Counted from the stretch's first letter, positions 27,209 to 39,562 are shown. The stretch: 64,000 nt of DNA from Solibacillus sp. FSL W7-1464 (GCF_038004425.1 NZ_JBBORC010000001.1:3416001-3480000); one strand, 5' to 3'. A program made the numbers and translations. Notes: generated by a model not told the origin, from the sequence alone.

Positions 27209-28384
27209 TTACTCATAAATATGAACAAAAGGCTCATCTTCATTTGGTTCTTTAATAATTAGTACTTCCGGTCCGTTAACGGAGGTGATACTTACCGAAA
27301 TATACAGGTCAAGCGGTAAATGATTGAGCATTAAGCCGGTTAAATACTGGGTGAATCCTGTAATTTCAGCTGTTCCGTAAAACTGAATCGGGATTTCGAT
27401 ATCCAGCTTCTGCACTTTTTTGTTTTGGTAAAAGCCAGTCGCAAACACACTTGTGAAGTTCGAGAAATATTTGTCGACATCCTGTTTGAAGTTCTGGAAT
27501 TTCGTATTCAGATCACGATATACATCATCCGGCGAAGTCATCGGGAAAGTAACGTACTTCTCATCGATTGCTTTCCATTCACCCAATTCCGTCTTTCCAT
27601 TATCCGCGAAATTATAATCGGTATACGTACCCGGTACAATCGCATTTCTTTCAGCTTGTTTAAATAGAGCAATGACAATCGGAATATCTGCCAGTTCCGG
27701 ACGGGCACGCAATCGATTAATCACTTCCTGCGCTATTTTTTTACCTTCCGCTTCTATTTTTGCATCGGGAATTTTTTCTTCAAAAAATTCTCCATACTGC
27801 TCTTTTTGATAATAGTAAACTGAATTTAGAGCTAAACCGATCGAAACACCCGCCAGCTTTACTTTATTTTCGTCAGTTTTTGTTAAATAGTTCTGTTCCA
27901 CAATATGTGCCAAATAAACAGGTGCTTCTGTCGCTTTTACTGTCGGTTCCATTTCCTCGCCTGTTGTCTCATCAACGCTTGACGGGTTTAAACCTTGGTA
28001 CTCCGGTCCTTTGTCTTCTGTTTGGTTTGGACGGGCTAACCAGTATTTCAATGTTTCTTCATCTAAATACTGACCTTCCTGAAAATAATGGTCTTCCGTA
28101 TCGAAATGATTTTGTGAAATACGCATTAAGCCTGTCTCGACTTCCTTCATATCGTACTTCGTATAAATATTGGAAACAACTAAACCACGGCTTGCACTTT
28201 CCTTATATGGAATCAATATACGATAAAATTTATCGTTTATTTGCATATTCGGGATAATTGTTGTTTCCACTGCTTGTTCTGTATCTGATTCTTGCGTCAG
28301 TTCTGTTTCAGGTGTGAGGTTTGGTGCACACGCTGACAACATCGCCGCTACAATTATCGCAGGTATCCAGCGATAACGTTTCAT
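27209..28384 (-). CDS. camS: CamS family sex pheromone-like lipoprotein (391 aa)
   Basis: Secreted lipoprotein of the CamS/YerH family. The signal peptide ends in lipobox LSAC with Cys19 as the lipidated residue. The mature part begins with a Glu/Thr-rich linker and contains the CamS domain (ISQNHFDTEDHYFQEGQYL, VIALFKQAERNAIVPGTY). In enterococci and staphylococci the signal peptides of relatives yield mating pheromone octapeptides (established). Such a role is not shown for bacilli. It lies 18 nt after ligA, as in B. subtilis (yerH), and ends the operon. Confidence 0.93.
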   Translation of the reverse strand: MKRYRWIPAIIVAAMLSACAPNLTPETELTQESDTEQAVETTIIPNMQINDKFYRILIPYKESASRGLVVSNIYTKYDMKEVETGLMRISQNHFDTEDHYFQEGQYLDEETLKYWLARPNQTEDKGPEYQGLNPSSVDETTGEEMEPTVKATEAPVYLAHIVEQNYLTKTDENKVKLAGVSIGLALNSVYYYQKEQYGEFFEEKIPDAKIEAEGKKIAQEVINRLRARPELADIPIVIALFKQAERNAIVPGTYTDYNFADNGKTELGEWKAIDEKYVTFPMTSPDDVYRDLNTKFQNFKQDVDKYFSNFTSVFATGFYQNKKVQKLDIEIPIQFYGTAEITGFTQYLTGLMLNHLPLDLYISVSITSVNGPEVLIIKEPNEDEPFVHIYE

Positions 28385-28402
28385 GAGAGCAAGTCCCCTT
28401 TA

Positions 28403-30412
<2,010 letters not shown>

Positions 30413-30852
30413 CTAAGCTTTTGTAATCGGCGCAAACTTTGCAAGCAGACGTTTTATTCCAGTCGGTGACGGGAAAGCGATGTCCAGTTCCATACCATCA
30501 CCCTCACCTTTTACGCTTACGACCATACCGACACCCCATTTACCATGGGCAGCTTTGTCGCCTACTTTCCAGTCAAACTTATCCCCGCCTGTAGAATTCA
30601 GTCGTGACGTTTGGGAAGCAGGTGCCTGTACACTTCCTAGTGAACGCTTCGGCATGCGGTCATAACGGTTCGATTTAAATGGTAATGATTCATCACGATA
30701 GGATGTAGTATTTGCTTTTGAAACTTGCTCTAACACATTTTCATCAATTTCACGTAAAAAACGTGATGGAGCATTATATCCTGTACGGCCAAAAATCGTA
30801 CGGGAGCCCGCGCAAGACAAGTAAAGACGCTGTTCTGCACGAGTCGCGCCGA
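30413..30852 (-). CDS. pcrA: pcrA exon 2: C-terminal 145 residues of helicase PcrA
   Basis: 3' exon of the split pcrA gene. It opens inside helicase motif VI (after the junction codon: GATRAEQRLYLSCAGSR), continues with SRFLREIDENVLEQ and ends in the C-terminal Tudor-like domain that binds RNA polymerase in Bacillus PcrA (DWKVGDKAAHGKWGVGMVV). Joined to 33391-35209 it restores one frame and a 752-residue protein, close to the usual size. The open frame runs upstream into the intron to 30940, but that part is intron sequence. Confidence 0.9.
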
Positions 30853-30937
30853 ATGGTGATAGGTAAGCCTTTGAAGTTATCTCCAGCTTTTCCCCCACCC
30901 CACACCGTGCGTGCGAGTTTCCCCGCACACGGCGTTC
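30853..30937 (-). ncRNA. Group II intron domains V and VI
   Basis: Domain V (plus 30902-30937) reads as a 34-36 nt hairpin with arms CGCCGTGTGCG and CGCACGCACGGTG closed by a GAAA tetraloop; the catalytic triad is CGC. Domain VI (30853-30900) has stem AAGC..GGAG/CTTC..GGCTT, with the branch A in CTATCACCAT. Confidence 0.85.
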
Positions 30938-30965
30938 CATCTAACCATCAATAGTCAATTTCGCA

Positions 30966-32741
30966 TTATTTTAATACTTCATAACCACATAATTTTCTAT
31001 ATTTGTTCAATTGTTTTAAGTTAATATAGGCAGGTAAATCTTTTAATTTTAAATTCACATCATGGACTAGTTTATGTGAAGTTTTACTTAACATTATGAG
31101 ATTATTATAACTGTCCGTACCACCTAAACTTCGTGGTATTTTATGATGTATATGAATTTCTTGCGGGTCCATTGCTAAATAGTCTTTATCTAAAATCGGC
31201 TCTTTCTTTTGCTGGTTCAGTAGACTTGGGATATAAATAATATTACTACTATTTTTCCCGGTTTTCGTTCGGTTATCAAAGAAATAGTTCACCCATTCAA
31301 GTGCTTTATATTTTGTTTGATTCGGTTCCCATAGTTTGTGAACTTCATACATGTAATCAGCTGTACTTTTCACGCTATGTTGCCGCATCTCCCATAAATC
31401 AAGTAGTTGCCCATTGACCATAAAGCTCACATGTGGGTTACGGACTATATCAATTTTAACTTCCCGTCGCCTTATCATTTTCTTAATTAACAATAAGTGA
31501 ATTCTACTTATGAGCCATGTTAAATTCGTGCAGATTGTATAGTAATTAAAAATACCTCTCATATATACAATAAAATAATCTAACTTACCTTTCCAAAGAC
31601 ACCATTCAAGCCTACTTTTCGTTTCTTTCCAAAGTTTCTTTTGGTCTTTAACCGAAATTATGAATGAGTTTGGTTTAGTACTATTCGTTTTACGATATTT
31701 AAAGCCTAGAAATTCTAGTTCAGTGTCTCCATGAATGGTTATTAACTTGGTTTTATCCTTGTTTATTTCCAATCCATTTTCCTTACACCAATCTTCAAAC
31801 ATCATAATCACATCATATATATCGTATTTCCCTTTACTAATTAGTACAAAATCATCTGCATATCGAATGATTTTTACTACTCTACGTTCTTGCAACCAGT
31901 TAAAATAAAATTCACGACCACGTTTGTATGACCTACCGTGGTTTCTATGAATATTAGGGTTTTGGATAATTTGGCGTCCATTGTCTCGCTTAAAATCATT
32001 TATTTCATGAAGTCGAAGTTCAAAATCATGAAACATTACATTAGCGAGTATCGGACCTAAAATCGTACCTTGCCTTAATCCAATTCCGTTATATTTCTCT
32101 TTTGGCTGTATCAAATCAATCCACATTAACCGTTTTATACATTTTAAAAATGCTAAGTCATGTATATTATGGTTTAACTTTAACTTATCTAACACTTTGT
32201 CAATTTGTACTGTATCAAAGTATTCTTTCAAGTCGCAGTCGTATATGTGTCCTTCATTGTTGTATTGTAAAGTAGTTGCGATATAGGACATACATTCTTG
32301 GGCATTGCGATTTTTCCTAAAACCAAAACTTTCAGGATTAAATTGTGCTTCAAGAATTGGTTCAAGGATATTTCTAACACATTGCTGTGCAATCCTGTCA
32401 TATAAATTTGTTATGCCTAACGGTCGCATTTTCCCATTGCTTTTCGGTATCATTACACGTCTTGCTTTACCTTGTTTTGAACCAAATAATCGATTTTTGA
32501 TTTCCTTTATAACATCTTCAATATCTAATTTCATAATGTCATTAAAGGTTATACCATCTGGACCTGCTGTTTTCTTGCCTTTATTGCTACCTATTATTTT
32601 AATTGAACATATAATGTTTTGTTCATCAATGACATATTGCCATAAGTGGTTAAATCGTGTTTTTGTTAATGCTTTTTCAAATAATATTTGTTCGACATCA
32701 TTAATACCATATCGCCAAATATCCTTTTCTTTGACTTTCAA
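30966..32741 (-). CDS. Group II intron-encoded reverse transcriptase/maturase with HNH endonuclease
   Basis: Multifunctional intron protein: reverse transcriptase, maturase (domain X) and DNA endonuclease. The RT motifs are visible: GPDGITFNDI, ARRVMIPKSNGKMRPLGI, DCDLKEYFDTV, GLRQGTILGPILANVM and the active site RYADDFVLI. Domain X follows (YMRGIFNYYTICTNL), and the HNH motif reads IHIHHKIPRSLGGTDSYNNL near the C-terminus. All catalytic residues appear intact, so the element may still be mobile. The start is uncertain: TTG 32741 behind AAGGCG gives a normal N-terminus (MKVKEKDIWRYG). The frame is open to ATG 32861, but those residues look like structured intron RNA. Confidence 0.9.
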   Translation of the reverse strand: MKVKEKDIWRYGINDVEQILFEKALTKTRFNHLWQYVIDEQNIICSIKIIGSNKGKKTAGPDGITFNDIMKLDIEDVIKEIKNRLFGSKQGKARRVMIPKSNGKMRPLGITNLYDRIAQQCVRNILEPILEAQFNPESFGFRKNRNAQECMSYIATTLQYNNEGHIYDCDLKEYFDTVQIDKVLDKLKLNHNIHDLAFLKCIKRLMWIDLIQPKEKYNGIGLRQGTILGPILANVMFHDFELRLHEINDFKRDNGRQIIQNPNIHRNHGRSYKRGREFYFNWLQERRVVKIIRYADDFVLISKGKYDIYDVIMMFEDWCKENGLEINKDKTKLITIHGDTELEFLGFKYRKTNSTKPNSFIISVKDQKKLWKETKSRLEWCLWKGKLDYFIVYMRGIFNYYTICTNLTWLISRIHLLLIKKMIRRREVKIDIVRNPHVSFMVNGQLLDLWEMRQHSVKSTADYMYEVHKLWEPNQTKYKALEWVNYFFDNRTKTGKNSSNIIYIPSLLNQQKKEPILDKDYLAMDPQEIHIHHKIPRSLGGTDSYNNLIMLSKTSHKLVHDVNLKLKDLPAYINLKQLNKYRKLCGYEVLK

Positions 32742-33390
32742 CTGTATCGCCTTCTTTCCACAAGGGATAGCGATTACTATTGATGTTAGACTTGGGGCCT
32801 TCCTTCCACTTCCATTACGAAGCTTCAACAGTACTATGCCCCTACTGACTCCCCTATTCATGCTCTTTCATGCGATTTGCAATCCCCGAGCGATTACTAA
32901 AACGTTAGGGGTCTCAAACGTTCCGATATTACTAGGTATATAACTGTACTTAGGTTCCACCTTTATCCCGACTATATCAATAAGTAGAACAACCCATTAG
33001 TTCTATCCATCAGACTCTGTACGATAAATATCTTTTGGAATATAGTTAATTAGACAACATTTCTATTGCCCGCTCTACGAGACGTACATTCAGTGGTTCG
33101 TCATTAGCTATCTAAATCCTAACCATATACAGCTGCCCAGCCCGCACCATCTTCGCAGTAATGTTTAACATTTCCTCAGCTTAACCTGTTAGGGCTACTT
33201 AGCGCGACTTCACCCAACTTCACACAACCTGTTACCAGTGTTGCATGTGGGAGTATCAGCTTCCATCTTGTCACGGAGATTATTTGGGTTCTCCGCCGTG
33301 GTGTCGTAATATCAGTTGTTGTTAGCAAAAATATTCTTGCTAACCCTGCCAATCCCTTCGCCTAAGCGATTTCTGGCAAACGTTTCATAC

Positions 33391-35209
33391 CATACATCAA
33401 GCGACGTTCCTCGGCCATTTCATCTTCACTTTCCAATGAACGTGAATGCGGGAATATATTCTCTTCCATCCCGATAATGAACACAACAGGGAATTCCAGC
33501 CCTTTTGCGGCATGCATCGTCATTAAAATAATCGTACCTTTTGCCTTTTCTTCTTCATCCAAAGAATCAATATCTGCAATGAGTGCCAGGTCTGTTAAAA
33601 AGGCTACTAATGACTGGTCTTCACTGCGCGCTTCAAAAGCCTGTGTTACCGTTAGAAATTCTTCGATATTTTCCAGTCGGCTTTCCGCTTCAATCGATTT
33701 TTCCGCTTTCAGCATTTGGCGGTATCCTGATTTTTCAAGCACCTCTTCCACAATTTCTGTAACCGATAAGTCTTGCTGACGTTCACTTAACGAACGAATC
33801 ATATTGTAGAAATTTTCAGCGGAAGTTGCTGCTTTCCCAGACAGCCCCATAAATACTAGTTCACCCATTGCATCAAATATTGAACGGTCACGCTCCATTG
33901 CATAAACAAGCATTTTATCAAATGATGTCGCACCGATCGCACGTTTTGGTTCATTGATAATTCTCGCCAGTGATAAATCATCATCATTGTTTGCAATCAA
34001 ACGCAAGTAAGCGAGCAAATCTTTAATCTCTTTTCGATCATAGAACTTTGTACCGCCGACGATCTGGTAGTTCATATTCGATTTTACAAGCACATCCTCG
34101 ATTACACGTGACTGTGCGTTAGTACGGTATAAAATCGCAAAATCATCCAGTCTGTAATCTTCATCCTTCATGAGCTTTTGAATCGTACGGACCACATACT
34201 GCGCTTCATCCTGTTCATTGCCGGCTTTGTATAGCTGTATCTTTTCGCCTTCCGGATTTTCTGTTCGAAGTACTTTTTTATAGCGGTCTTTATTCTTTTC
34301 AATTACGCTGTTTGCCGCTTGTAAAATACGCTTCGTTGAACGGTAGTTTTGCTCAAGCATAATGACTTTTGCTTCTTTGTAATCTTTTTCGAACGATAAT
34401 ATATTCGAAATATCGGCACCGCGCCAACGATAGATCGATTGGTCCGAATCCCCGACAACACAAATATTGCGGAATTTCTTAGCCAGCAGTTGTACGAGCA
34501 GATATTGGGATTTATTGGTATCCTGGTACTCATCAACGTGAATGTACTGGAATTTATTCTGATAAAACTCAAGCACATCCGGCGCTTCATTGAATAGACG
34601 GATTGTCAGCATGATCAAATCGTCAAAATCAAGACTTTGATTTTGTCTTAATCGTTTCTGATAGCCTTTATATACTTGCGCTACAATTTTTTCAAATGGA
34701 TTATGCGGATTCATGTTCGCTTCAAAGCCGTCCACAGTAATGCATTCGTTTTTTGCCGAACTGATCGTATTTAATATTGCACGCGGATCATACTTTTTCG
34801 GGTCGATATTATCCTGCTTCAAAATATTTTTTATAACCGTCAGCTGATCCGAACTATCTAAGATTGAAAAGCTTTTCGAATAGCCGATCCGGTCGATATT
34901 ACGTCGCAAAATGCGGACACACATCGAGTGGAATGTGGATACCCACATGCTTTCCGTTGTTCCGTTTCCTAAAATCCCGTCAATACGTTCACGCATTTCG
35001 CGGGCAGCTTTATTTGTAAATGTAATGGCCAGAATTTTCGAAGGATACACTTCACGCTCAACGACTAAATAGGCGATACGGTGAGTCAGTACCCGTGTTT
35101 TTCCAGAGCCGGCTCCTGCCATAATCAGGAGCGGGCCTTCTGTTGTTTTCACCGCTTCAGCTTGCTGTGGATTCATCCCCGCTACTAAGTTTTTTGCTAT
35201 ATGCTCCAT
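33391..35209 (-). CDS. pcrA: pcrA exon 1: N-terminal 606 residues of ATP-dependent DNA helicase PcrA
   Basis: UvrD/PcrA superfamily 1A helicase, essential in Bacillus for replication, repair and conflict resolution with transcription. Motifs in order: Q motif ([10 protein letters not shown]), Walker [11 protein letters not shown], motif Ia [11 protein letters not shown], Walker [10 protein letters not shown], motif [18 protein letters not shown], motif IV QNYRST and motif [11 protein letters not shown]. The exon ends after MAEERRLMY plus one base, inside motif VI. Unspliced, translation would run on for GMKRLPEIA and stop at 33362, giving an inactive helicase. The start at ATG 35209 follows AAGGTG; the in-frame ATG at 35224 overlaps that site. 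Confidence 0.93.
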
Positions 35210-35244
35210 TTTGCACCTTCCCATCTAAAGAACATTTGTTCCTA

Positions 35245-35934
35245 TTATATAACACTTTTTACTGCTTGTACGGTTTTTAATGCCGCTTTTAAATCCTCAT
35301 AAATAATATTTCCGACAACTATGGTATTGGCATGTGCAGCCATTTCCTTCGCTTGCTCTACAGACGTAATTCCGCCCCCATAAAAAAGCTTTGTTTCATT
35401 TAAAACTTCGGCTGTCGCTTTCACCATTTCAATATCACCGTATGCACCGCTGTACTCTAAATAAAAGATCGGCAATTTAAAGTAGTTTTCGGCCATCCGT
35501 GCATAGGCCACTACATCTTCCACAGTCAAATCTGTTTTCGCATCAGTTGCTTGTGCTACTTTACAGTCCGGATTCAGTACACAGTACCCCTCCGCTACAA
35601 GCTCTTCCCAAATCAGCACATCGCCGTATTCTTTAATCGCTTCATGATGCAAATCTTTCACCCATTTTGTATCACGGCTATTCAACACTGTCGGAATGAA
35701 ATAATAGTCATATCCCGGTGTAATGCTGTCGACATTTGAAATTTCAAGCGCAATCGGCACTGAAAAACGACGTACACGGACGAGCAGATCCAAAACGCCA
35801 TCCAATGTCACATCATCTGTCCCGCCGACTAAAATAACATCCGTACCCGATTCGCAAATCTGCTCTAATGCCTCATCCGAAATTTCCTTTGCAGGGTCCA
35901 GTTTAAATACATGTCTCCAGTTTAAATATTCCAT
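35245..35934 (-). CDS. pcrB: Heptaprenylglyceryl phosphate synthase PcrB (229 aa)
   Basis: TIM-barrel prenyltransferase that joins heptaprenyl diphosphate to glycerol-1-phosphate. It is related to archaeal GGGP synthase. Family segments are clear: [34 protein letters not shown] and the phosphate-binding [12 protein letters not shown] near the C-terminus. ATG 35934 is 8 nt after AGGTGG, whereas the GTG at 35946 overlaps that site. It lies 35 nt before pcrA and starts the transcription unit pcrB-pcrA-ligA-camS, since a terminator separates it from yerC. Confidence 0.95.
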   Translation of the reverse strand: MEYLNWRHVFKLDPAKEISDEALEQICESGTDVILVGGTDDVTLDGVLDLLVRVRRFSVPIALEISNVDSITPGYDYYFIPTVLNSRDTKWVKDLHHEAIKEYGDVLIWEELVAEGYCVLNPDCKVAQATDAKTDLTVEDVVAYARMAENYFKLPIFYLEYSGAYGDIEMVKATAEVLNETKLFYGGGITSVEQAKEMAAHANTIVVGNIIYEDLKAALKTVQAVKSVI

Positions 35935-36029
35935 GAATATATCCACCTATCTCAAAAATTTTATATAGAACTTTTCATTATCTTAGTTTTTATTGACCAT
36001 CTCTTAGTATAACGAAAATCGATGAAATA

Positions 36030-36068
36030 TTAAAAGACTGAGCGGGTAAATCTGCTCAGTCTTTTAAG
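36030..36068 (-). terminator. Terminator after yerC
   Basis: AAAAGACTGAGC pairs with GCTCAGTCTTTT around a 10-nt loop. It separates the yerB-yerC unit from pcrB. Confidence 0.85.
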
Positions 36069-36099
36069 CTTGCTCATATATTTATGATTGGGCGCTTCT

Positions 36100-36414
36100 T
36101 TACTTTGACGTAAATGGCTTTTCGTCTGGATAAAGACGGCCCAGCATTTCATCATAAGTGTCATTTCCGTAATCAAAGCAACGACGTACACGGGAAATTG
36201 TAGCTGTTGAAGCACCAGTTTCCTTTTTAATTGTTTCATACGTTTTCTTCAAACGTAATAAATGTGCAACTTCAAATCGCTGTGCCAATGACTGGATTTC
36301 ACTAATCGTGCACAAGTCATCGAAAAATTTATAGCATTCCTCAATATCTTTTAACTCTAGAACAGCTTTAAACAACTGATCTGTTTGATGACCGCGAATT
36401 TTTTCAATTTGCAT
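36100..36414 (-). CDS. yerC: YerC/YecD family TrpR-related DNA-binding protein (104 aa)
   Basis: Small helical regulator-like protein of the TrpR-like YerC/YecD family. The start MQIEKIRGHQTDQLF, the segment FFDDLCTISEIQSLAQRFEVA and the helix-turn-helix TYETIKKETGASTATISRVR match the family closely. No ligand or target is established. The start follows GAGGAAATGGTGGG. It lies 18 nt downstream of yerB and is the last gene before a strong terminator. In B. subtilis the same neighbours occur. Confidence 0.92.
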   Translation of the reverse strand: MQIEKIRGHQTDQLFKAVLELKDIEECYKFFDDLCTISEIQSLAQRFEVAHLLRLKKTYETIKKETGASTATISRVRRCFDYGNDTYDEMLGRLYPDEKPFTSK

Positions 36415-36432
36415 GTACCCACCATTTCCTCT

Positions 36433-37491
36433 CTACTCTGAATATATAACAGATGCCGCTAAACCGGGAGATGTTGGTACGAAAAGTATCCACGTTTTTC
36501 CTTGAACTAACTTTACTTCCGATCCATCTTCTTCAACTGCCACGAGCAGGCCATCTGCATTTTTCCATTTTACTTCACGTATCATCCCAGCCTGGGCTAC
36601 ATACGCGTTGCCGCCACCCGTAATTGTAATTTCACGTCGACCCGCATTGTCTACAATTCGGTGAGGCATTTCAAAAAATAAAATATTGGCTAATTCGATG
36701 GATTCATTTGTTTCATAATCGATTGTTTCTACATTTGCAGAATAACGCTTGTACTGATTCGTTTCGGCATTGTAAACATACTGACTGTTAAATGAACCAC
36801 TATTATTGTACTTCATCGATACTTCATTAGCCGTTATTCCTATTTTAACATTATCTTCGGCTTCATAGAATGGGTAGGACACTTTTTTCTGATAAAGTAG
36901 TGAAGTCCCTGTTTTTTCGGCACCGGCCTTTACATTTTCACCTGAAATATAGGAATTGTGGGGAGCGACCCGTGTCGATGAACGTTTGAAGTAAGTACCG
37001 TCATAGTGCATTCCATTTATATTATCGACAACTCTTCGTTCAAGCATCGATTTTGCTTCAGGACTGTATCCGTGCGCAATATAAAATGCGTCCAGACCTT
37101 TTGCAATATCAACGAAGTACGACCGTGCACTGCGAATCGGTCCGATTGATTCTGGAAGTTCAGACTGGTAAAGTGCTAAAAAACGTGTGACATCACCTTC
37201 CGCCAGCATTTCATATACAACATCCGCCTGTGCAAGTCCGGATTGCGGACGTGCTTGCGGATGGTTATTAATCGTTGCAAGTATCGGACGCATCGTCGCT
37301 TCTTCTGCTACACGTTCCCCTGTAAAAGGAGTAACAAATGGCAGTATTTCTTCGGCCTCCGCAACAATAATGTCTTCCTCTACCTCTGTTTCTTCTATTT
37401 CTACAACAGGCTCCTCTGTTTGTTCTTTGTCGGAACAACCTGCCGTTAAGGTTATGCCTAATAGCGCTAACATAAATATACTGCGTTTCAT
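36433..37491 (-). CDS. yerB: YerB family DUF3048 lipoprotein (352 aa)
   Basis: Secreted lipoprotein with lipobox LTAGC (Cys19) and a Glu-rich linker of about 30 residues. It carries the two-part DUF3048 domain (ATINNHPQARPQSGLAQADV, then GDVTRFLALYQSELPESIGP, HRIVDNAGRREITITGGGNA). The function of the family is not established; surface location is expected from the lipobox. The start follows GAGAGGAG. It lies 27 nt after adeC and 18 nt before yerC, so the three probably share a transcript. Confidence 0.92.
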   Translation of the reverse strand: MKRSIFMLALLGITLTAGCSDKEQTEEPVVEIEETEVEEDIIVAEAEEILPFVTPFTGERVAEEATMRPILATINNHPQARPQSGLAQADVVYEMLAEGDVTRFLALYQSELPESIGPIRSARSYFVDIAKGLDAFYIAHGYSPEAKSMLERRVVDNINGMHYDGTYFKRSSTRVAPHNSYISGENVKAGAEKTGTSLLYQKKVSYPFYEAEDNVKIGITANEVSMKYNNSGSFNSQYVYNAETNQYKRYSANVETIDYETNESIELANILFFEMPHRIVDNAGRREITITGGGNAYVAQAGMIREVKWKNADGLLVAVEEDGSEVKLVQGKTWILFVPTSPGLAASVIYSE

Positions 37492-37518
37492 CGTGCTACT
37501 CCTCTCATTTTTATCGGT

Positions 37519-39249
37519 TTATCGCATTACAGCAGGTAGCATAACCTTATTTTTCATGACATCAAAAATCCCACGTGTCGTAATACGAATATATGGTAAA
37601 TGTGTCGATTGTAAAAACAGCAATGTGTAAATTGCATCTGTATGGTGATAACCACGCTCTTTCAAAGCACTCTTTAATGCAAGTTCAAGCGGTATTACAT
37701 CTTCCACCGGCCCATCATAAATAGATCCGGCCAACTTTAAAGGAATACTTGTTACAATTTGATCATCTTCTACAAGTACAATCCCGCCATTCATTTTCTT
37801 CAGTTCCCGGAACGCGTGCTGCATATCCTGGACCGATTTTCCGATCAAAATAATATCTCCAGTATTGGAATACGATGAAGCAAAACCTTTTACATGTGTC
37901 GCAAATCCTTTGATCATCGTATTAATTCGCCATTTACCATTACGGTCGACAAGCATTAAATAGCTTTCATCATGATCTGTAGATAATGTATGATGTTGTC
38001 CGAGATTTTTTATACTATACGGTTTTGTAATAACATCATTCACCATTTCAACGCCAATCGGCATCGAAAATTGAAAATCTCCTTCATGCAAATCAAAATC
38101 GATTTTCAAATCACCAAATAGTGATAAGTCAACTGCGGGAAGTGCTTTCAAATCATTATTGTCTCGCTTCAGCCATACTCCTTTTGAAATGACTGATTCA
38201 GGTGTCGGCGAATATTCGTCCGACAGAATATTAATATTTGCATAACGACCTGTAGCAAGCAGCCCATGCAGATTGGTCATATTATAATAGCGTGCAACAT
38301 TATAACTTGCCATATTATAAGCGTCAATCGGACGCACACCCGCTTCAAGGGCGGCCCGAATACATTTATCCATCACACCGTCTTCATGGAAACTCGGTGT
38401 GGAACCATCTGTTGTCATCATTAACTGATCAAATATTTCGTAGCCTTTATCGACAACCGCTTTTAATAGATGCGGTAAATCCGGGCGAATTGAAGAATAG
38501 CGGAGCGTAACAGCATAACCGTGCTGCAAACGTGCTTCAATATCTTCAACCGTCATGGATTCATGATCACCATCGACTCCTAGTAAACGCATTTTAGCCA
38601 ACGTTTTTTCGGAAGCTCCCGGTAAATGCCCCTCGACTTTTTTTCCTTTATGCTTGGCTGCCTGTATCCAGTAAAGCATTTGATCATCCCCGCGCATAAG
38701 ACGAGGCCATCCTGTCAGTTCCCCGCCGAGCAGCACGTCTTGACGGTCAAGCCATTCCAATACGGATGCATTTGAATATAGTTCCCTTTCATTTTCAAGC
38801 TCCGTTTGTGAATCGAAGCGACTCCACCAGTAAAATGAAAATGGCAATTTGGCAAGCTCGTCCATAAAAGAAAACGCTTTCTTATTTTTCATTAGAGAAA
38901 CAAGTGTCATATTGTCTGAAATGAATGTTGTCGTGCCGGTCTGTGCACTAAATTCTGCGAAGCTGTGGGGATTGTACAATTGGAAAGGATGTACATGCGG
39001 CTCAATATAACCTGGTACAACTACTTTTTCGGATAAATCAACAACTTCTGTTCCTTCTACATTTGCAGGCAGTTCCTTCCCGACATAAACGATGCGGTCA
39101 TTGGATATCCAGATGTTCCCTGTTACCCAACTTTTCATCATACTATGTAAGTACTTTGCATTTTTTAAAACTAGACTCGGAGCAGCATGCCCATCTATGA
39201 TACTAACTTGCTCTCGAATATTACTTAACTTCCAATTAATTTCCGGCAT
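37519..39249 (-). CDS. adeC: Adenine deaminase family protein (YerA-like, 576 aa)
   Basis: Amidohydrolase-family adenine deaminase, which would convert adenine to hypoxanthine for purine salvage. The metal-binding HxH motif is present (GYIEPHVHPFQLY), followed by FISDNMTLVSL, the GHLPGAS region and MMTTDGSTPS with the catalytic Asp. The C-terminal domain includes THVKGFASSYSNTGDI. Length fits the family. ATG 39249 follows AAAGGAG at 9-10 nt. Location next to the pur operon is conserved with B. subtilis yerA, whose activity is less certain than that of the second adenine deaminase; I therefore call the family firmly and the substrate moderately. Confidence 0.88.
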   Translation of the reverse strand: MPEINWKLSNIREQVSIIDGHAAPSLVLKNAKYLHSMMKSWVTGNIWISNDRIVYVGKELPANVEGTEVVDLSEKVVVPGYIEPHVHPFQLYNPHSFAEFSAQTGTTTFISDNMTLVSLMKNKKAFSFMDELAKLPFSFYWWSRFDSQTELENERELYSNASVLEWLDRQDVLLGGELTGWPRLMRGDDQMLYWIQAAKHKGKKVEGHLPGASEKTLAKMRLLGVDGDHESMTVEDIEARLQHGYAVTLRYSSIRPDLPHLLKAVVDKGYEIFDQLMMTTDGSTPSFHEDGVMDKCIRAALEAGVRPIDAYNMASYNVARYYNMTNLHGLLATGRYANINILSDEYSPTPESVISKGVWLKRDNNDLKALPAVDLSLFGDLKIDFDLHEGDFQFSMPIGVEMVNDVITKPYSIKNLGQHHTLSTDHDESYLMLVDRNGKWRINTMIKGFATHVKGFASSYSNTGDIILIGKSVQDMQHAFRELKKMNGGIVLVEDDQIVTSIPLKLAGSIYDGPVEDVIPLELALKSALKERGYHHTDAIYTLLFLQSTHLPYIRITTRGIFDVMKNKVMLPAVMR

Positions 39250-39562
39250 ATTCTGCACTCCTTTCAACTTTCACACCATAATATAAGGACGCCCATAACT
39301 TTTCCAAGATGCTTATACCAGCTCTAAAAAATATACTGCTGCGATTCAAGTAGCTTCAGCAATTGTCTTTAACAGCTGCTGAAGCTAGATTAATGCGTAT
39401 TGATTTAAAAGAAAAACACATACTTAATTCAATATATTTTGCTTTATGCAGGCAATTGCTACAATATTCCTTTTGGTGAATTAATCGTAACATAGCACTT
39501 TCATAAAGCAAAGTGTTTCCAAAATAATTTTTAAATTTTCTAAAAAAAGGAGTGAAGTATAC
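39250..39562. other. Intergenic region between adeC and a small membrane protein gene
   Basis: 313 bp between divergent genes. I see the two ribosome binding sites and AT-rich sequence that must include promoters, but no riboswitch, hairpin or repeat that I can support. Confidence 0.5.

Larger units (their letters stand above)
30853..33390 (-). mobile_element. Group II intron inserted in pcrA (2538 bp)
   Basis: Self-splicing retroelement in the sense orientation of pcrA. Evidence: an intron-encoded reverse transcriptase with HNH domain, and a typical domain V and VI at the 3' end. Exon joining also restores the pcrA frame exactly across motif VI (TATG joined to TCGGCGCG). The first bases are GTATG, not the common GTGYG. 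An EBS1 candidate (CGTACA, plus positions 33018-33023) can pair with the last six exon bases TGTATG using one G-U. The last bases are ...CACCAT, with a candidate branch-point A 8 nt from the junction. Boundaries rest on frame logic and pairing, not on a spliced transcript. Confidence 0.88.

Noticed and set aside
32305..32943. 212-codon plus-strand frame opposite the intron protein
   Set aside because: Shadow of the reverse transcriptase gene in the antisense frame, with no ribosome site and no motif.
30853..33390. pcrA as a pseudogene disrupted by an insertion sequence
   Set aside because: There is no transposase or terminal repeat. The RT, domain V/VI and exact frame restoration point to a splicing intron.
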